64,000 nt of DNA, from positions 930,001 to 994,000 of the forward strand of contig OZ038528.1 in the NCBI GenBank assembly GCA_964036665.1. Direction: 5' to 3'. A program made the translations under genes and the position numbers. The notes under the pieces were generated by a model. That model was not told where the DNA came from. It searched no databases and saw only the letters and a list, made by a program, of their open reading frames with translations. Origin of the DNA: Gordius sp. MW1. Taxonomy: Eukaryota; Nematomorpha; Gordioida; Gordea; Gordiidae. Shown here piece by piece: positions 21,690 through 33,085 of this stretch. The stretch's first letter is position 1; each line of letters opens with the position of its first letter.

Positions 21690-22510
21690 GTCAGTACCAA
21701 CAGATACTCTATAAGTCAATGATAGCAAAAAACGGAAAAAAAATTTTGATGCTCACTTTGGCCAATGGTCATTTTTTCCCATTGGTCAGCAGCCACCACA
21801 CGGTAAAAATGGATATAAATTCATAAGAGTAAAAAAAAAAGGAAAAAAAAAATTTCGAATCACATTTTGGCCAATGGTCATTTTTTCCATTGGTCAGCAG
21901 CCAGGACACGGTAAAAGTGGATATAAATTCATAATAGTAAAAAAAAACAAAAAAAAATTTTCGAATCACATTTTGGCCAATGGTCATTTTATTCCATTGG
22001 TCAGCAGCCAGCGGAGGGCCAAAAAGTCATAATAGCAATGGTAGGAACAGGAACAATCATAATAGTCAAAAAAAACGAAAAAATAATTTCGATTCACATT
22101 TTGGCCAATGGTCATTTTTTCCATCGGTCAGGAGCCAGCGGACGGCCAAAAAGTCATAATAACAATGGTAGTAACAAGAACAATCATAAGAGTCAAAAAA
22201 AACTCCGGGATTCTAACCCAAAAACTAGTTAAATTGCATAGCAATTAAAAGTAAACAACTTTTATTTATGTTTATTATATAACATTGGTCAGCAGCCAGC
22301 GGACGGCCAAAAAGTCATAATAGCAATGGTAGGAACAGGAACAATCATAATAGTCAAAAAAAACGAAAAAAATAATTTCGATTCACATTTTGGCCAATGG
22401 TCATTTTTTCCATCGGTCAGGAGCCAGCGGACGGCCAAATATTCTTATTATCAATGATAGTAACAAGAACAATCATAAGAGTCAAAAAAAACTCCGGGAT
22501 TCTAACTAAA
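21690..22510 (+). repeat. CCAATGG array inside the composite element
   Basis: TTGGCCAATGGTCATT starts at about 21,759, 21,868, 21,974, 22,102 and 22,391. The segment 22,050-22,230 is repeated at 22,330-22,520, including the AAACTAGTTAAATTGCATAG, CAATTAAAAGTAAACAACTT tail, so part of the array was duplicated as a ~290-bp block. Confidence 0.82.
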
Positions 22511-22599
22511 AAACTAGTTAAATTGCATAGCAATTAAAAGTAAACAACTTTTATTTATGTTTATTATATAATAGCTAATTTAACAAATCTTATATATAA

Positions 22600-22762
22600 C
22601 ACACCGAGGGAGATAGAGATGAGGGGTGGGGCACCTCTTTCTTATGCATTAATTTAAAAAATCGATAACCTAATATACCCAATGCAAATAGATAGGTGGA
22701 AGGACGGACACCAAAAAACGAGCCCATAAATTGCATAGCAATTAATATTATATATTTATATC
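22600..22762. repeat. 34-bp unit and family A tail
   Basis: One GATAGAGATGAGGGGTGGGG unit, TCGATAACCTAATATACCC, GGTGGAAGGACGGACACC, then GAGCCCATAAATTGCATAGC. Colinear with 10,145-10,290, so the two composite regions share this stretch. Confidence 0.65.
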
Positions 22763-23007
22763 AATTGCTATGCAATTTATGGGCTCTCTTTTGGTTGTCC
22801 GTCCTGTCCTGCCCAACTTGTAATTTATTGCCGTTGATTATACGAGTTTTTAATGGCTGTGGACAAAATCGCTGATTGGCTTTACTTTTTTTCTCGCCCG
22901 AGCTCAAAACCCATTATTGTCTTTGCTGACATTAACTTTATTAACGAATTTCTTTGGGCAACTTGTTTAGGTTGTTGCTATTTACGGATAATTGCGAAAC
23001 TGGGTGT
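22763..23007 (-). repeat. Family A repeat, long copy, minus orientation
   Basis: Inverted copy of 34,975-35,280: GCTATGCAATTTATGGGCTC, TTGTCCGTCCTGTCCTG, then matching the rest (GTTGCCC.AA...TTAGGTTGTTGCTAT...GGATAATTGCGAAACTGG) inverted. With the adjacent plus-oriented tail at 22,720-22,745 it forms a ~30-bp-arm palindrome around an AT-rich centre. Confidence 0.7.
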
Positions 23008-23015
23008 AAATCCCA

Positions 23016-23420
23016 TAGAGACCTGCACGGCCCGCTGGCCGGGCTTCTGCTTATAAATAAAACAACGGGCCGGGTCTGGACTGGCCGATTTATAACTTAA
23101 CGGGCTCGGGCCGGGCCTAGATATCCTTAAGGCCCGTTACAAAATTAATTAAATTTAGTATAAAAGAAGGTGTTTTTATAAGATTTAAATTTATAACTAT
23201 CGTATGTATGTTAAATTAGCAAGGAAAGTTAAATTTTTTCAATCTTAGTTCATTAATTCATCAATATCTCAACCCGCATTATAAATGTTTATAACGTAAT
23301 CCCATAAGCATATCCAATTTAAATTTAGTGGGGGGCAGTTTAGGTAGGGCAAGGAATGTTTTTTTAGATCAAGCATTCCTGTATTTGGGGGGGGGGGGGG
23401 GTAGCTGCCCATCCTTGCCT
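23016..23420 (+). repeat. Second left end of the hAT-like family
   Basis: TAGAGACCTGCACGGCCCGC followed by CGGGCTCGGGCCGGGCCTAG and the same downstream text as 20,904-21,260 (TTCATTAATTCATCAATATC, ACCCGCATTATAAATG), ending in a G14 tract. A second copy of the family lies inside the first. Confidence 0.75.
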
Positions 23421-24039
23421 CCCCATTTATACCCTCCAGCAATATTGAGTGAATTAATTTAATATGTAAGATTATTTATATATATATACTCATTATCAAA
23501 TTTAAAACAAATTTTAAAATTATTTCTTCAAGTTACTTTTGTCAAATATCACTGTTTACCGAAAAATTTAGGATGACGGCAAAGAAGCCAAATAACATTA
23601 TTAAAATAAAAACTTTATAATCTTAATTAAGGGTCTTAAAAGTCTCTTGGCTATAGTTTTATGTATCCCGAAGTGCCACTTGTAAAAAATTTTCCCCCCT
23701 GTAGGTCGCCTCTTAAAAGATAGAAGATCTCGTCTGATCGGGAATTATTAATTAATTATTTTTACCGTATTTTTATTAACGTTTTTAACACATTCAAAAG
23801 ATTTTAATATTTTGGGCGTTTTTTTATAAAATACATATTTTGTGAAGATGAGATATATGAATAATAAAGGTTAATTATAAATATTGGAAAAACATTCCGC
23901 TATGGCTAATCAATTATATTTACATATAGTTATGCTAATTTTCTGTATAAAAAACGATTCGCGATTATCATGGGATAGTAATGAGATTTGTTTCCCTATT
24001 TTTTTAAATAATTTCTAAGGTTTGGGGGCCAAAGGTTGT

Positions 24040-24330
24040 TAGGGTGGTTGTCGCATGGGAAGGGGGAAGGGGAGGAGGGGAAGGGAAGTGGGGAGGGAGG
24101 TGCAGGAGGGAAGGGGGAACGACTCATCTATACTCCGTATAAACGTAGCATATTTGCTATGCAATTTATGGGCAAGAAAGGTGAGAAGGGGCGAGAATGC
24201 CTATAGGGGGTATTAAATGCAAAATGATTAGTTAATTATTAATACAAATTTTCCATTTAATTAAAAAAAAATTTGCCTTCCCGGGATTCGAACCAGCAAT
24301 TAAGATACATGTTGGACTGACAGACGGACA
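24040..24330 (+). repeat. Module P copy plus B-box-like piece
   Basis: GA-rich tract, GACTCATCTATACTCCGTAT, GAATGCCTATAGGGGG, then CCGGGATTCGAACC at 24,281-24,294, which is an inverted tRNA B box (GGTTCGAATCCCGG), then GGACGGAC-like text and GAGCCCATA. The hairpin head is missing here. Confidence 0.65.
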
Positions 24331-24659
24331 AAAAAACGAGCCCATATTTAATTTTATGTGATTTAGATAAATTCTTAAAGACCTCGAATTGCCAAGAGGC
24401 AAATTTTCGTATGAATCCATTGAGGTTTATTATAATTAACAATATTTATCCACTCTTGATTCCTTCGTTAATAAATAAATCAACGATTTTCCATAAAAAA
24501 ACGAATTTTATTCAAATCTTGATATTTATTGCAAAATCTAACGCTAACCTTATTTGTTTAGAGAAATTATAAGCTATTCGAAATTCAACATGCATGGTTC
24601 TTTCATTTGAATGAGATCTTTATGTGTAAAAATTAAATTACACAATGATAATAAATTCC

Positions 24660-25078
24660 AATATATTAATTTAATTTAAAAAAGCGCTCTCCCAGGATTC
24701 AAACCAGCATTTAAGAATTTGCCCTCGCCGGGATTCGAACCCATATCAGTAGAGGCATAGGCCCTTGTAGGGGAGGGCATAGGGTATTTATCAATGTTAA
24801 CCTAATATACGAATTCAAAAACGGGGAAAAAATTCGATTTATTTGGCCAATGGTCATTTTTTTCATTGGTCAGGAGCCAGCGGATGGTCAAAAGGTCATA
24901 TTATCAATGGTATTAACAAAAACAAAATATTAATTTAAGTTTAAAAAATTTAAAAAAAAAATTTTGTCCTCTCCTGGGCTTGAACTCGAACCTGCAAGTC
25001 AGAAAGTTGAAAGCCGGTGAAAATAACTTGGTGGACGGACGGACAACAAAAAGCGAGCCCATTATGCATAGCAATTAA
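24660..25078. repeat. tRNA-like pieces, CCAATGG unit, family A tail
   Basis: Two inverted B-box-like pieces (CCAGGATTCAAACC near 24,692; CCGGGATTCGAACC at 24,728-24,741), one CCAATGG unit at 24,845-24,930, a third tRNA-like piece at 24,970-25,020 (inverted GGTTCGAGTTCAAGCCC), then GGACGGACGGACAAC and GAGCCCATTATGCATAGC. Same module order as 8,320-8,700. Confidence 0.6.
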
Positions 25079-25079
25079 T

Positions 25080-25279
25080 ATTGTTCACCATATCGGTAAA
25101 AAAAATTAAACAACAAAAAAATAAAAATTTTACGGGTCCGGGCCGGGCCCGCGCTTTGTATAAAATTAGCGGGCCGGGCCCGGGCTCATAATTTAATATT
25201 TTGAAGGGCCCGGGCCGGGCTTTTAAATTTTTATTACGAGCGGGCTGACTGACTCAAACAGGCCCGTTCCAGGTCTCTA
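25080..25279 (+). repeat. Second right end of the hAT-like family
   Basis: CGGGCCGGGCCCGGGCTCAT ... GCGGGCTGACTGACTCAAAC, ending CCAGGTCTCTA at 25,279. It parallels the outer right end 25,617-25,796. The 8 bases after it (ATATTTAA) do not match those before 23,016 (AAATCCCA), so the inner pair lacks a visible TSD. Confidence 0.7.
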
Positions 25280-25804
25280 ATATTTAATATCATTAACGCA
25301 TTTAAAAGCAAATTCTAAAATTTATTTCTTCAAGCTACCTTTGTAAAACATCACCGTTTTTTCATTATATATCAATAACCTAATTATTTAAATAGTGAAA
25401 AAGCACAGAAGCTAATTAACTTTATTAAAAACATTTTAATCTTAAATAAGGGTTAAGTAGATTTGTTGGCTTATATGGTTTATAATATCCCAAAGTGCCA
25501 CTTTAAAATTTTCCATGTAGATCGTTTCTTAAAAGATAGAAGAACTTGACTGACCGGGAATTAGCTATTTTTTATTTTTACAATATTTTTATTAACATTT
25601 TTAACACATACATATTGTTTACCATATTGATAAAAAACTAAACAAAAAAATAAAAAAACAAGAATTTTACGAGCCCCGGTTTCATATAATATTAGCCGGT
25701 CGGGCTTATAATTTAATATTTTGACAGGCCCAGGCCGGGCTTAATTTTTATTACGGGGGGGCCAAATGTCCTAAACAGGCCCATTGCATGTCTCTAATCT
25801 AAAT

Positions 25805-26200
25805 TAACTCTCTATTACACATTGATTAAATTTTTATTAAACACAAAATTAAATTGAAATATTTATAATGGCAAATACTGACATTACTTGGGCTTTTTGT
25901 TACACTTACAGCCAAGCCCCTAAACTAAAAAGTGTTGATATATTAAGTTAAAATTTCCTTATTTAGCAAATTCTTAAATATGGAAATTATGGGCAATTTG
26001 CTATAAAAACTAAGGCTCTATTAGTAAACTTTTTTACATAATTTATAATAAATAATTTACTTATGTGATTTAATAAAACAGTATTGTGATTTGCATCAAA
26101 GTCTGGATTTTTTTAGAGGAACCATAAAATAATGGTACATCATCATTGAAAGTAAAATTATGACAAAATATTTTAGCTGACAAAATGTTTTGGTGTGTGA
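25805..26200. other. AT-rich 3' flank of the multi-exon gene
   Basis: No repeat or coding sequence. Being just downstream of the minus-strand stop at 26,201, it should hold the 3'UTR and polyadenylation site. Confidence 0.35.
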
Positions 26201-29200
26201 TTAGAAATCAGTTGTGCCTCGCATTTCTACCCAGTCTCTAGCTGACATGGGGCTGGAATAGGATTCTGGTAATTGTCCCTCTTTGCTGTTAGCGTAAAAT
26301 TCTTTTGTGATCCATACTTGTTGAGGAATTATGTTGGGATTATGACCAAAATATCTCCTAACATCGGCATCTAACATTTTAAGTAAAACAGGTTATAAAA
26401 CTTTATATAAGTGCTAATATTTTTTTGATTAAATCACAAAAAATGAATATATATCAATTTGATATCATTAATACAGTTCTAAAAACTAAACTGTAGGCTA
26501 TTTTAGCATAAATTTATCAATTGTAACTTCAGGGATTTTTCAGAATAGAAGCATAAGCCTGCAAAGTTAAATTATTTTTTCGAGGGTAATGATAAACTAG
26601 CTAAAAAATTCATTTGGTTACATTTTAAGCTTTATCAACAACTATAATCGACGCCCATTAAATTATAACTTATCAAAACAGACTTAACGCGACATTAAGC
26701 CTTATGCTCCCCACGCAAAATTGTATTTGACTTCGTGATAAGATACAATAAAGAAATAAAAAGTTTTTAAAGATGTGATAGATAAAAGCTACATACGTGA
26801 TATAATTTATGCTTTAACAGAAATTCGTATTATATAAAAATAATTTTACGAACCTAAGTAGTCTGTTGAACGGGCAGGTGTTATAATGTGTTTGGTTATG
26901 TTGTAATCTTTGCCCCAAGGCCTTGCTTCCATTTCACGATATACAGCATGTCTGAAATCAGGATCCACTATAACGCAACAAGAATTAAACAAACACAATT
27001 TATTAATGAAACTTTCGAAATATGCTTAATATTTGCAAATTATAGAGAGCGTGCTACCTTCTGTAGGTCCTCGGTATGATTTCCACTTATCGCCATCCCT
27101 ATTTTGACTGTCATAATTGGCTAAATTATTGTAGTAATTGTTATAGGGTTCGTTTCGACAATTAGTGTTTTCGTTCAACAAACTGGAACACGATTTAGCA
27201 CCTTTAATGGTACCATTAGCGGTAACGGGTGTATGAGGTACTGGTCAATCACATAAAACATTTAATTAATATCCCCTAGGTTAGGTGTATTTTAGAAAAT
27301 ATCAAGCTATTGATACACGATATTAGCTAATAGAATTTTATTTTTGAAGCTATGCAAATTATGGGCTCATTTCTCGTTATTAAAAATGCCCTGTCTTTTT
27401 GTTTTGCTCATCGGTTATAATACAAAACTGCAACTCTGGCACCGCATTATAAATTGCTTCTAAAAATATTAATATGGCCCAACTATAAGATTAATAAAAA
27501 CACTATTATCCGATGTCTTATTTTGACCAAGCCCAAAATATTCTGTATAGGTTACTTTTGGAACACTAGTTTCATCAGAGGCAGAATTTTTGGGCCTAAA
27601 AATATACCTATAGGTTCTTAGTGGTTTGATAGATTTAATAAAGATATGCAAAATATTATTTTAATTTAAAATTTGCTTAGAAATAACGTTTAAAAATGGG
27701 TGTAGCCAGCATTAAGATTGGGGGGCAATAATGATTTAGGGAGGGGCAAAATGTTCATTTTTAAAAATTTTGGCCATAATTATAATTAATTTTTGGATTT
27801 AGAGGAGGGCAGCCGCCCTCCCTGCCCGCCCCCCTTGGTTAGGCGCATGGGTAAACGGCGATGTCGGAATTTAGACCAATGGATGTTAGGCAAACTTATG
27901 CCTATAAGCACTCATTTTAGTTACATATTGCAGATGCACGTTTAAAAAATTAAGCCACTGATGTGAGCCTGGGTCTAAGGCCTCAGACATTACCGTCCAT
28001 TTCTGTTTAGCTCTTCTAAATGCATAGCAAATATAATGCTTCTCTAAAAAGTAAAGAAGAATCTGGGTTTAAAGGCCGAAAAACAACATGTGACTCAGGG
28101 CATAGAATGCCTAAACAGCTAGCAATCTTTAAAATGCTAAGCGTGACGCTTAATATGAGAATCAAGGTAGCGTTCGTATTTTAATGCAAATTACAGGGGC
28201 AGGTAGTTATACATTTTAAAACAGCTGTTTTTACTCGGGTGAGATGAGACGTGATGGGTTGCATTTGGTAGTGAGGACGTAATTTCGTTTACGATTTCTA
28301 CCGGTATCGCTCTATCGAATGGTACTAAATAACTCGAACCTTGATTGACCCTAGGACCCAATACGTCTAACATGGCGAAAAGCAAAATATTGCTTTAAGA
28401 AAAGTTTGATATTTAAATATTTTTACTTTTGACTGCGTTGGTGGTCTCGTTGGGATTCGGTTTTTTTACCACTTTGATATTTATGGGTATAGGAGGTGAA
28501 GTCTCCTTTCTCCTAATGAAAAAACAATTTTATACCTAACAAGTTATAATATTGGAAAAAATAGTATTTATGACTTTAAAATAAATTTGAATTTGCGGAA
28601 AGAGTATATAATTCATAAAATATTCTATTTACAATATTTAATATTGATTTCGTGTTTATTTGAGAAAGGTTAATGGTATAAATTAGTGTCAAATTTGTCA
28701 ACACATTATTAAAGGCCTTATTTGACGCCACTTATCTATTATTGCTTTTAGCTTAAAATGTTGTATATTAGTTAACCAATTACCAAACAATCCTACTAAA
28801 TTAGTCATAAGAGTCAAAGAACTTTACTCTTGGTATACAAACCTTTTGTTAAAAAACAAAACTAGCGTATGTATGTATAGCAATTAATAAACAGCAATAA
28901 TTTAAAATTCTTTTTGTTTTCGCTAAAAGGTTATTACTCTATAAAATTCATTCGCAATTAAAATAAATTAATTATCTAAGAGGCGTTTATATATATATAA
29001 GTTTTTACTCGGAATTGGTTTGACCATTCCCAGCTACTTCAACCGGGTTGCTAAATCCGTGATTCACTCTATCGTGCCTTTGTACTGCGTAGGGGATGCT
29101 ATTATATATATGGGTCGATCTGATTTCGGGCGCCATCTTAAAATGTGCAGGATTGTCTTCAGTGTCATAATACAAATTTCGGCTATCGTGTGCCGGCGAT

Positions 29201-30704
29201 GTAATCATAGGACCGCCAGCTCTTTGTGGCATCATGCTGGAATCGCTACTGCCAGTCCATCTATCTATGTTCATGAGCGAGGGGCTTTGATACTGACGGG
29301 GAAAATTCTTTGGGGCCTCGGTATCTGGATAACACGTGACCGGATTGCTAAGTTCAGGTATAAGTTCGGGTTGTAGGGGATTCTTGGAAGTGGCCACACA
29401 TTCTGCATCTTTGAATCGTTTCCACCTTTTACTCGCCGCCTTTAACTCCTCTAGGTGTGGGGTATAAGTGAATGGCTTACGTTCAGGTGGACCGCAAGCC
29501 CCCTTTGCCAAAACATTTTCTAATATTTTAGCATGTTCCCGAGCAGAGCCTGATGAGGTCGTGTCTGTAGATGATATACTAGAGGCGTCCGATTGTCCCC
29601 TGGGATCTGATTTATGCTGTAATTGGATGAAAAATGTTTTTTAAAAGCGAGTTTAGCGATATTATATATTAGGTTGTTTTTTTTGTAAAATTCAATTTTT
29701 AGCGTGGTTTTTAAAAATTAAATTTTATTGACGACTTTTAAACAACAACTATGAGGTAAAAGAAAAGAAACACCAAAAATCAATAATATCATGAGTTGTT
29801 TTGTATCTTATATTTGGTGGTTTTACGATATATAAAAGTAAGCTATTCATAAAATGTAATAATTTATTTAAAAATTTTATGCTGTAATATATAAGAAAAT
29901 AATATTTTTTAACATACCATAATATTTAGCAGGAATAAAAGTGGGAATAGAATAACAATTCAAACGGTAAAAATCAATTAAATTTTAATATTAATACAAA
30001 TTGGCTGAATCACCGTCATTTTAAGGATTGTAATTAGATATTTATATGATGGAGCAGATATAAAAATTTCAACTTTTTTCCAATAAACATAAATTGGGTA
30101 ACTTAAGAATAGTATAACTTTTTGACAAAAAATGCATTTAAAAGTAAATTTTTGCTTTAAAGGGTCCAAAATTATTTGGCGCTTTAAATATTGATTACCA
30201 ATTTGTTTTTGCATTTTTACTATAACCTCAACGCAAACATTTATATTAATCTAGGGACAAAACTGATGCCTAATCTTTGCTTTTAAATGTTTTTCGATAA
30301 TAAGCAGAAAAAATTATTTTTTAATTTTAAATGACATTTTAAAAAACAAATATATACGTTATGTATGCACAAAATATCCTTTACCTATAAAATATATATT
30401 TATAGTTTGGAAACTAAGATGGTCTTGTAAGAAGCTTTTCAAAGGCTAATACCAACATAAAATCTACTCATGAAAACTGACTTAAACATATAAAAACAAT
30501 TTTAATAAATTTTTTGTTATTTTGATGAAATAAACATTTTTACAAACTAACCTTATAAATTTTTTTAACCGGTGCCCCCTGTGTCCCAGGTAAGGGTGGG
30601 GCCTTGGGTGGGGATATATTGATCGCTTCAACTAAAGTGCTAGTCGAAGCCGTTTTTTCGTCAACGATTTTTTCTCCATTGTCATCAAGTTCTGGTACAT
30701 TCAT
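26201..30704 (-). CDS. Unrecognised seven/eight-exon gene, PDZ-ligand-like C-terminus
   Basis: Exons on the minus strand: E1 30704-30552, E2 29616-29009, E3 28512-28427, E4 28366-28235, E6 27240-27058, E7 26967-26854, E8 26370-26201 (TAA). All introns are GT-AG (mostly GTAAAA donors) and every phase matches (0, 2, 1, 1, 1, 1), giving 481 codons plus stop. Alternatively E4 runs to 28213 and joins an extra exon, 27595-27528, also in phase. E1 is acidic then proline-rich (SPPKAPPLPG). E2 is Ser/Thr-rich with KILENVLAKGA, EELKAASKRWKRFKDAE (amphipathic, basic) and several Tyr (NLYYDTEDNP, HIYNSIPYAV). The protein ends MRGTTDF*, fitting a class I PDZ ligand (T-x-F). No signal peptide or membrane segment is seen; it resembles a cytoplasmic tail or scaffold. 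Start: ATG right after a possible acceptor (TTTAAG), so upstream exons may exist. Confidence 0.75.
27528..27595 (-). CDS. Possible alternative exon of the same gene
   Basis: After an acceptor TATTTTTAG, 68 nt encode PKNSASDETSVPKVTYTEYF and end at G|GTCAAAATA, a donor like that of the homeobox gene's exon 1. Its phase needs an upstream exon ending on two bases, which E4 provides if it is extended to 28,213 (donor AT|GTATAAC). Coding look is good; use is uncertain. Confidence 0.45.
27694..27852. repeat. MITE-like G/C-tract element inside an intron
   Basis: GGGTGTAGCCAGCATTAAGA, G6, GATTTAGGGAGGGGCAAAAT ... GAGGGCAGCCGCCCTCC ... CCCCCCTTGG. Matches 1-140 and the ends of 62,533-62,640. It sits in the intron between E4 and E6. 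Confidence 0.6.
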
Positions 30705-32340
30705 TCCTTAAATAAAATTGCCCCAAGTTATTATATAACGATTTTATGAAAATTACAAAATTATGAAATTTTTACTCATCTAAAAATATTTAAAATAAAC
30801 TTTGATATAATTTTCAAATATTAAAAATTTTATAGAAAATAGTTTAAATCGCTAAAAATATGTTTGAAATTTGAAATAAATTACATTAAAATTAGCTTGT
30901 AATTTTGCATTTCAAGCGCAGAAATTTACTAATTAAAAGGGCAATTCAAAAATTAAATTCAAATTGCAAAAAAGTTAAATAAAGCCTTTGCAAAAATAAA
31001 TAGCAAAAATAAATAAATTGCGTAGCAATTAAAAAACCAACCAGTTTGGAGTGAATTCGGAATAAAATAAATATTATGTTTTGCAGAGAGGAAATGAAAA
31101 GCAAATCTTTGAAACTAACAAAAATGTAAACAACTTTAACTCTTTAATGCTTAATCGTTTCAAATTATCATACAAAAGTGATAATAAAACAAAATATCAT
31201 TTTATTTTTTTTTACAATAAATTAAATCAATATAATTCTCATAAATAAATTTAAAAATAATATTATTTTTCAAATTGATAAAACGTCCATAAACTATTTG
31301 TTTAAAGGTTAAAGGTCGAAATCTTAGATTTTATACAAAAATATTTAATCAAGATGTAAGCATAAATATATAAATGTACTTTTAATTTATAATGTAAACT
31401 TAATTAATATAAAATTAATAATTTTGCAAAAAAAGTCTAATTTACAACTAGCTAAAGTGACTTTTGTAAAAAAAGTAAAGCGTTTTTAGGTATAACAACA
31501 TATGTTGTTATTCAATCAATAATAATAGCTTGGCATCATTGTGGATTCAATAGCAAGAAAGAAGTAGCTAATGTAAGTTAGTAAGCCTTGAACTTGGATT
31601 CAAGATTTCTTTGGCTTATACAACTAGATTTAGCTCCTTGAAGAATTATTGATTTTTTAAAGCATTTTAATTCTTATAGATATCAAACAATTTAGTATAA
31701 ATTTTAGAACAATTTAAATCACAAAATGGGTTTTAGTTTTGCAGAATAAAAAATTAAGATTTTGTGGAGGGGGCTAAGGCCCCCCCAGAACAAAATCCTG
31801 GCCTCCTTGGCCCCCAAGCAATTATTAATATATTGTAATAATTAATAATAAATGAAAAAAGTCGGGCAATTAAAACTTATTTTTAAAAGGTCAAATAATG
31901 TACTATTTATGGTTGCCACAATACCAAATAATTATAAGGACAATTGCTATACACTTTTACCAATGGTATCATTTAACAAAAATTAACATTTTTCTCGTAA
32001 AGTTTTATTTTGGGCTTTAAAAGATTTGTACAAATTCACTAAATTTTAGGTAGCTTTATTATAATCTTTTTAATTAGAAAGTTTCGTTGTTATTTAATTA
32101 AATGAATTTTTCATTATAAATAAATATTTTATTGAGCGTAATTTCGCTTTGACAGCTGGCTCGGGCCATTGAGCGATTCTTAAGATATTTGTGTATTATA
32201 AAGTATAAACAAAGGTGTGTAAATATGGTTCTTCATATTAATTATAAACTTAATGTTTATTAAATTAAATTAAAAAAAAAATAATTTATTCATCAATATC
32301 TCAACTCGCATTTTGAATTGACAATATTAATTAAATAATA
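30705..32340. other. AT-rich intergenic
   Basis: Very AT-rich. A C-rich patch at 31,765-31,815 (AAGGCCCCCCCAGAACAAAA) looks like a fragment of the G/C-tract family. A search for further minus-strand exons found no convincing candidate. Confidence 0.35.
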
Positions 32341-32344
32341 AAAC

Positions 32345-33085
32345 ATCGGTAAACAAAATCAAAAGCGAGCCCATAAATTGCATAGCAATTAATACATATA
32401 CGTGGCCCACTTCAATCATACCCTTTGAAAATCTATAAACTTTAAAGTAGGCTAATTGATATTTAGATGGTTATAATTTTTACATGACTATTATTAACAT
32501 ATTAATTGCTATGCAATTTATGGGCTCACTTTCCATTTTCCGATGTCACGCCGAACGTGTCCCGCACCGTCATGTCCGCACCGAACGCGTCTGCGTCCGC
32601 ATCTTACAAACGCTTATGCCTCTCGAGGCCTTGGGTTCAAATCCCGGAGAGGACAAATTTTTTTTTTAAATGCAATTAATATATTGTTCTTGTTACTACC
32701 ATTGATAATATGACTTTTTGACCGTCCGCTGGCTGCTGACCAATGAAAAAAATGACCATTGGCCAAATTGTGAAACAAAAAATTTGTTTTCGTTTTTTTT
32801 GATTCTTATGATTGTTCTTGTTAATACCATTGCTAATATGACTCTTTGGCCGTCCGCTGGCTGCTGACAAATGGAATAAAATGACTATTGGCCAAAGAAG
32901 CGAAATTTTTTTTTCTTTTTTTTGACTTTTATGTATTTATATCCACTTTTACCGTGTCCTGGCTGCTGACCAATGAAAAAAATGACCATTGGTCAAAATA
33001 TGAAGCGAATTTTTGTTTTGTTTTATTTGACTCTTATGTATTTATATCCACTTTTACCGTGACCTGGCTGCTGACCAATGGAACA
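32345..33085 (-). repeat. Composite repeat: family A tails, tRNA-like box, CCAATGG array
   Basis: Family A tail at 32,366-32,393. An inverted tail at 32,498-32,525 is followed by CGTCCGCATC-like text, a tRNA-like piece ending GGGTTCAAATCCCGGAGAGG (32,633-32,652), then four inverted CCAATGG units (CTGGCTGCTGACCAATG near 32,730, 32,860, 32,962, 33,065). The module order is the mirror of 24,700-25,080, so the whole composite moves as a block. Confidence 0.75.

Larger units (their letters stand above)
20904..25796. mobile_element. 4.9-kb composite element with hAT-like ends and 8-bp TSD
   Basis: Left end TAGAGACCTGCCCGGCTCGC, right end (reverse complement) TAGAGACATGCAATGGGCC. The flanks are a perfect 8-bp duplication, ATCTAAAT, at 20,896-20,903 and 25,797-25,804. 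An 8-bp TSD and TAGAG-type short inverted ends fit the hAT superfamily. Subterminal regions are rich in CGGGCCGGGC. Inside is no transposase but a mosaic of module P, CCAATGG arrays, family A copies and a second pair of hAT ends. It must have been moved by a transposase in trans, or accumulated its contents after insertion. Confidence 0.82.
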
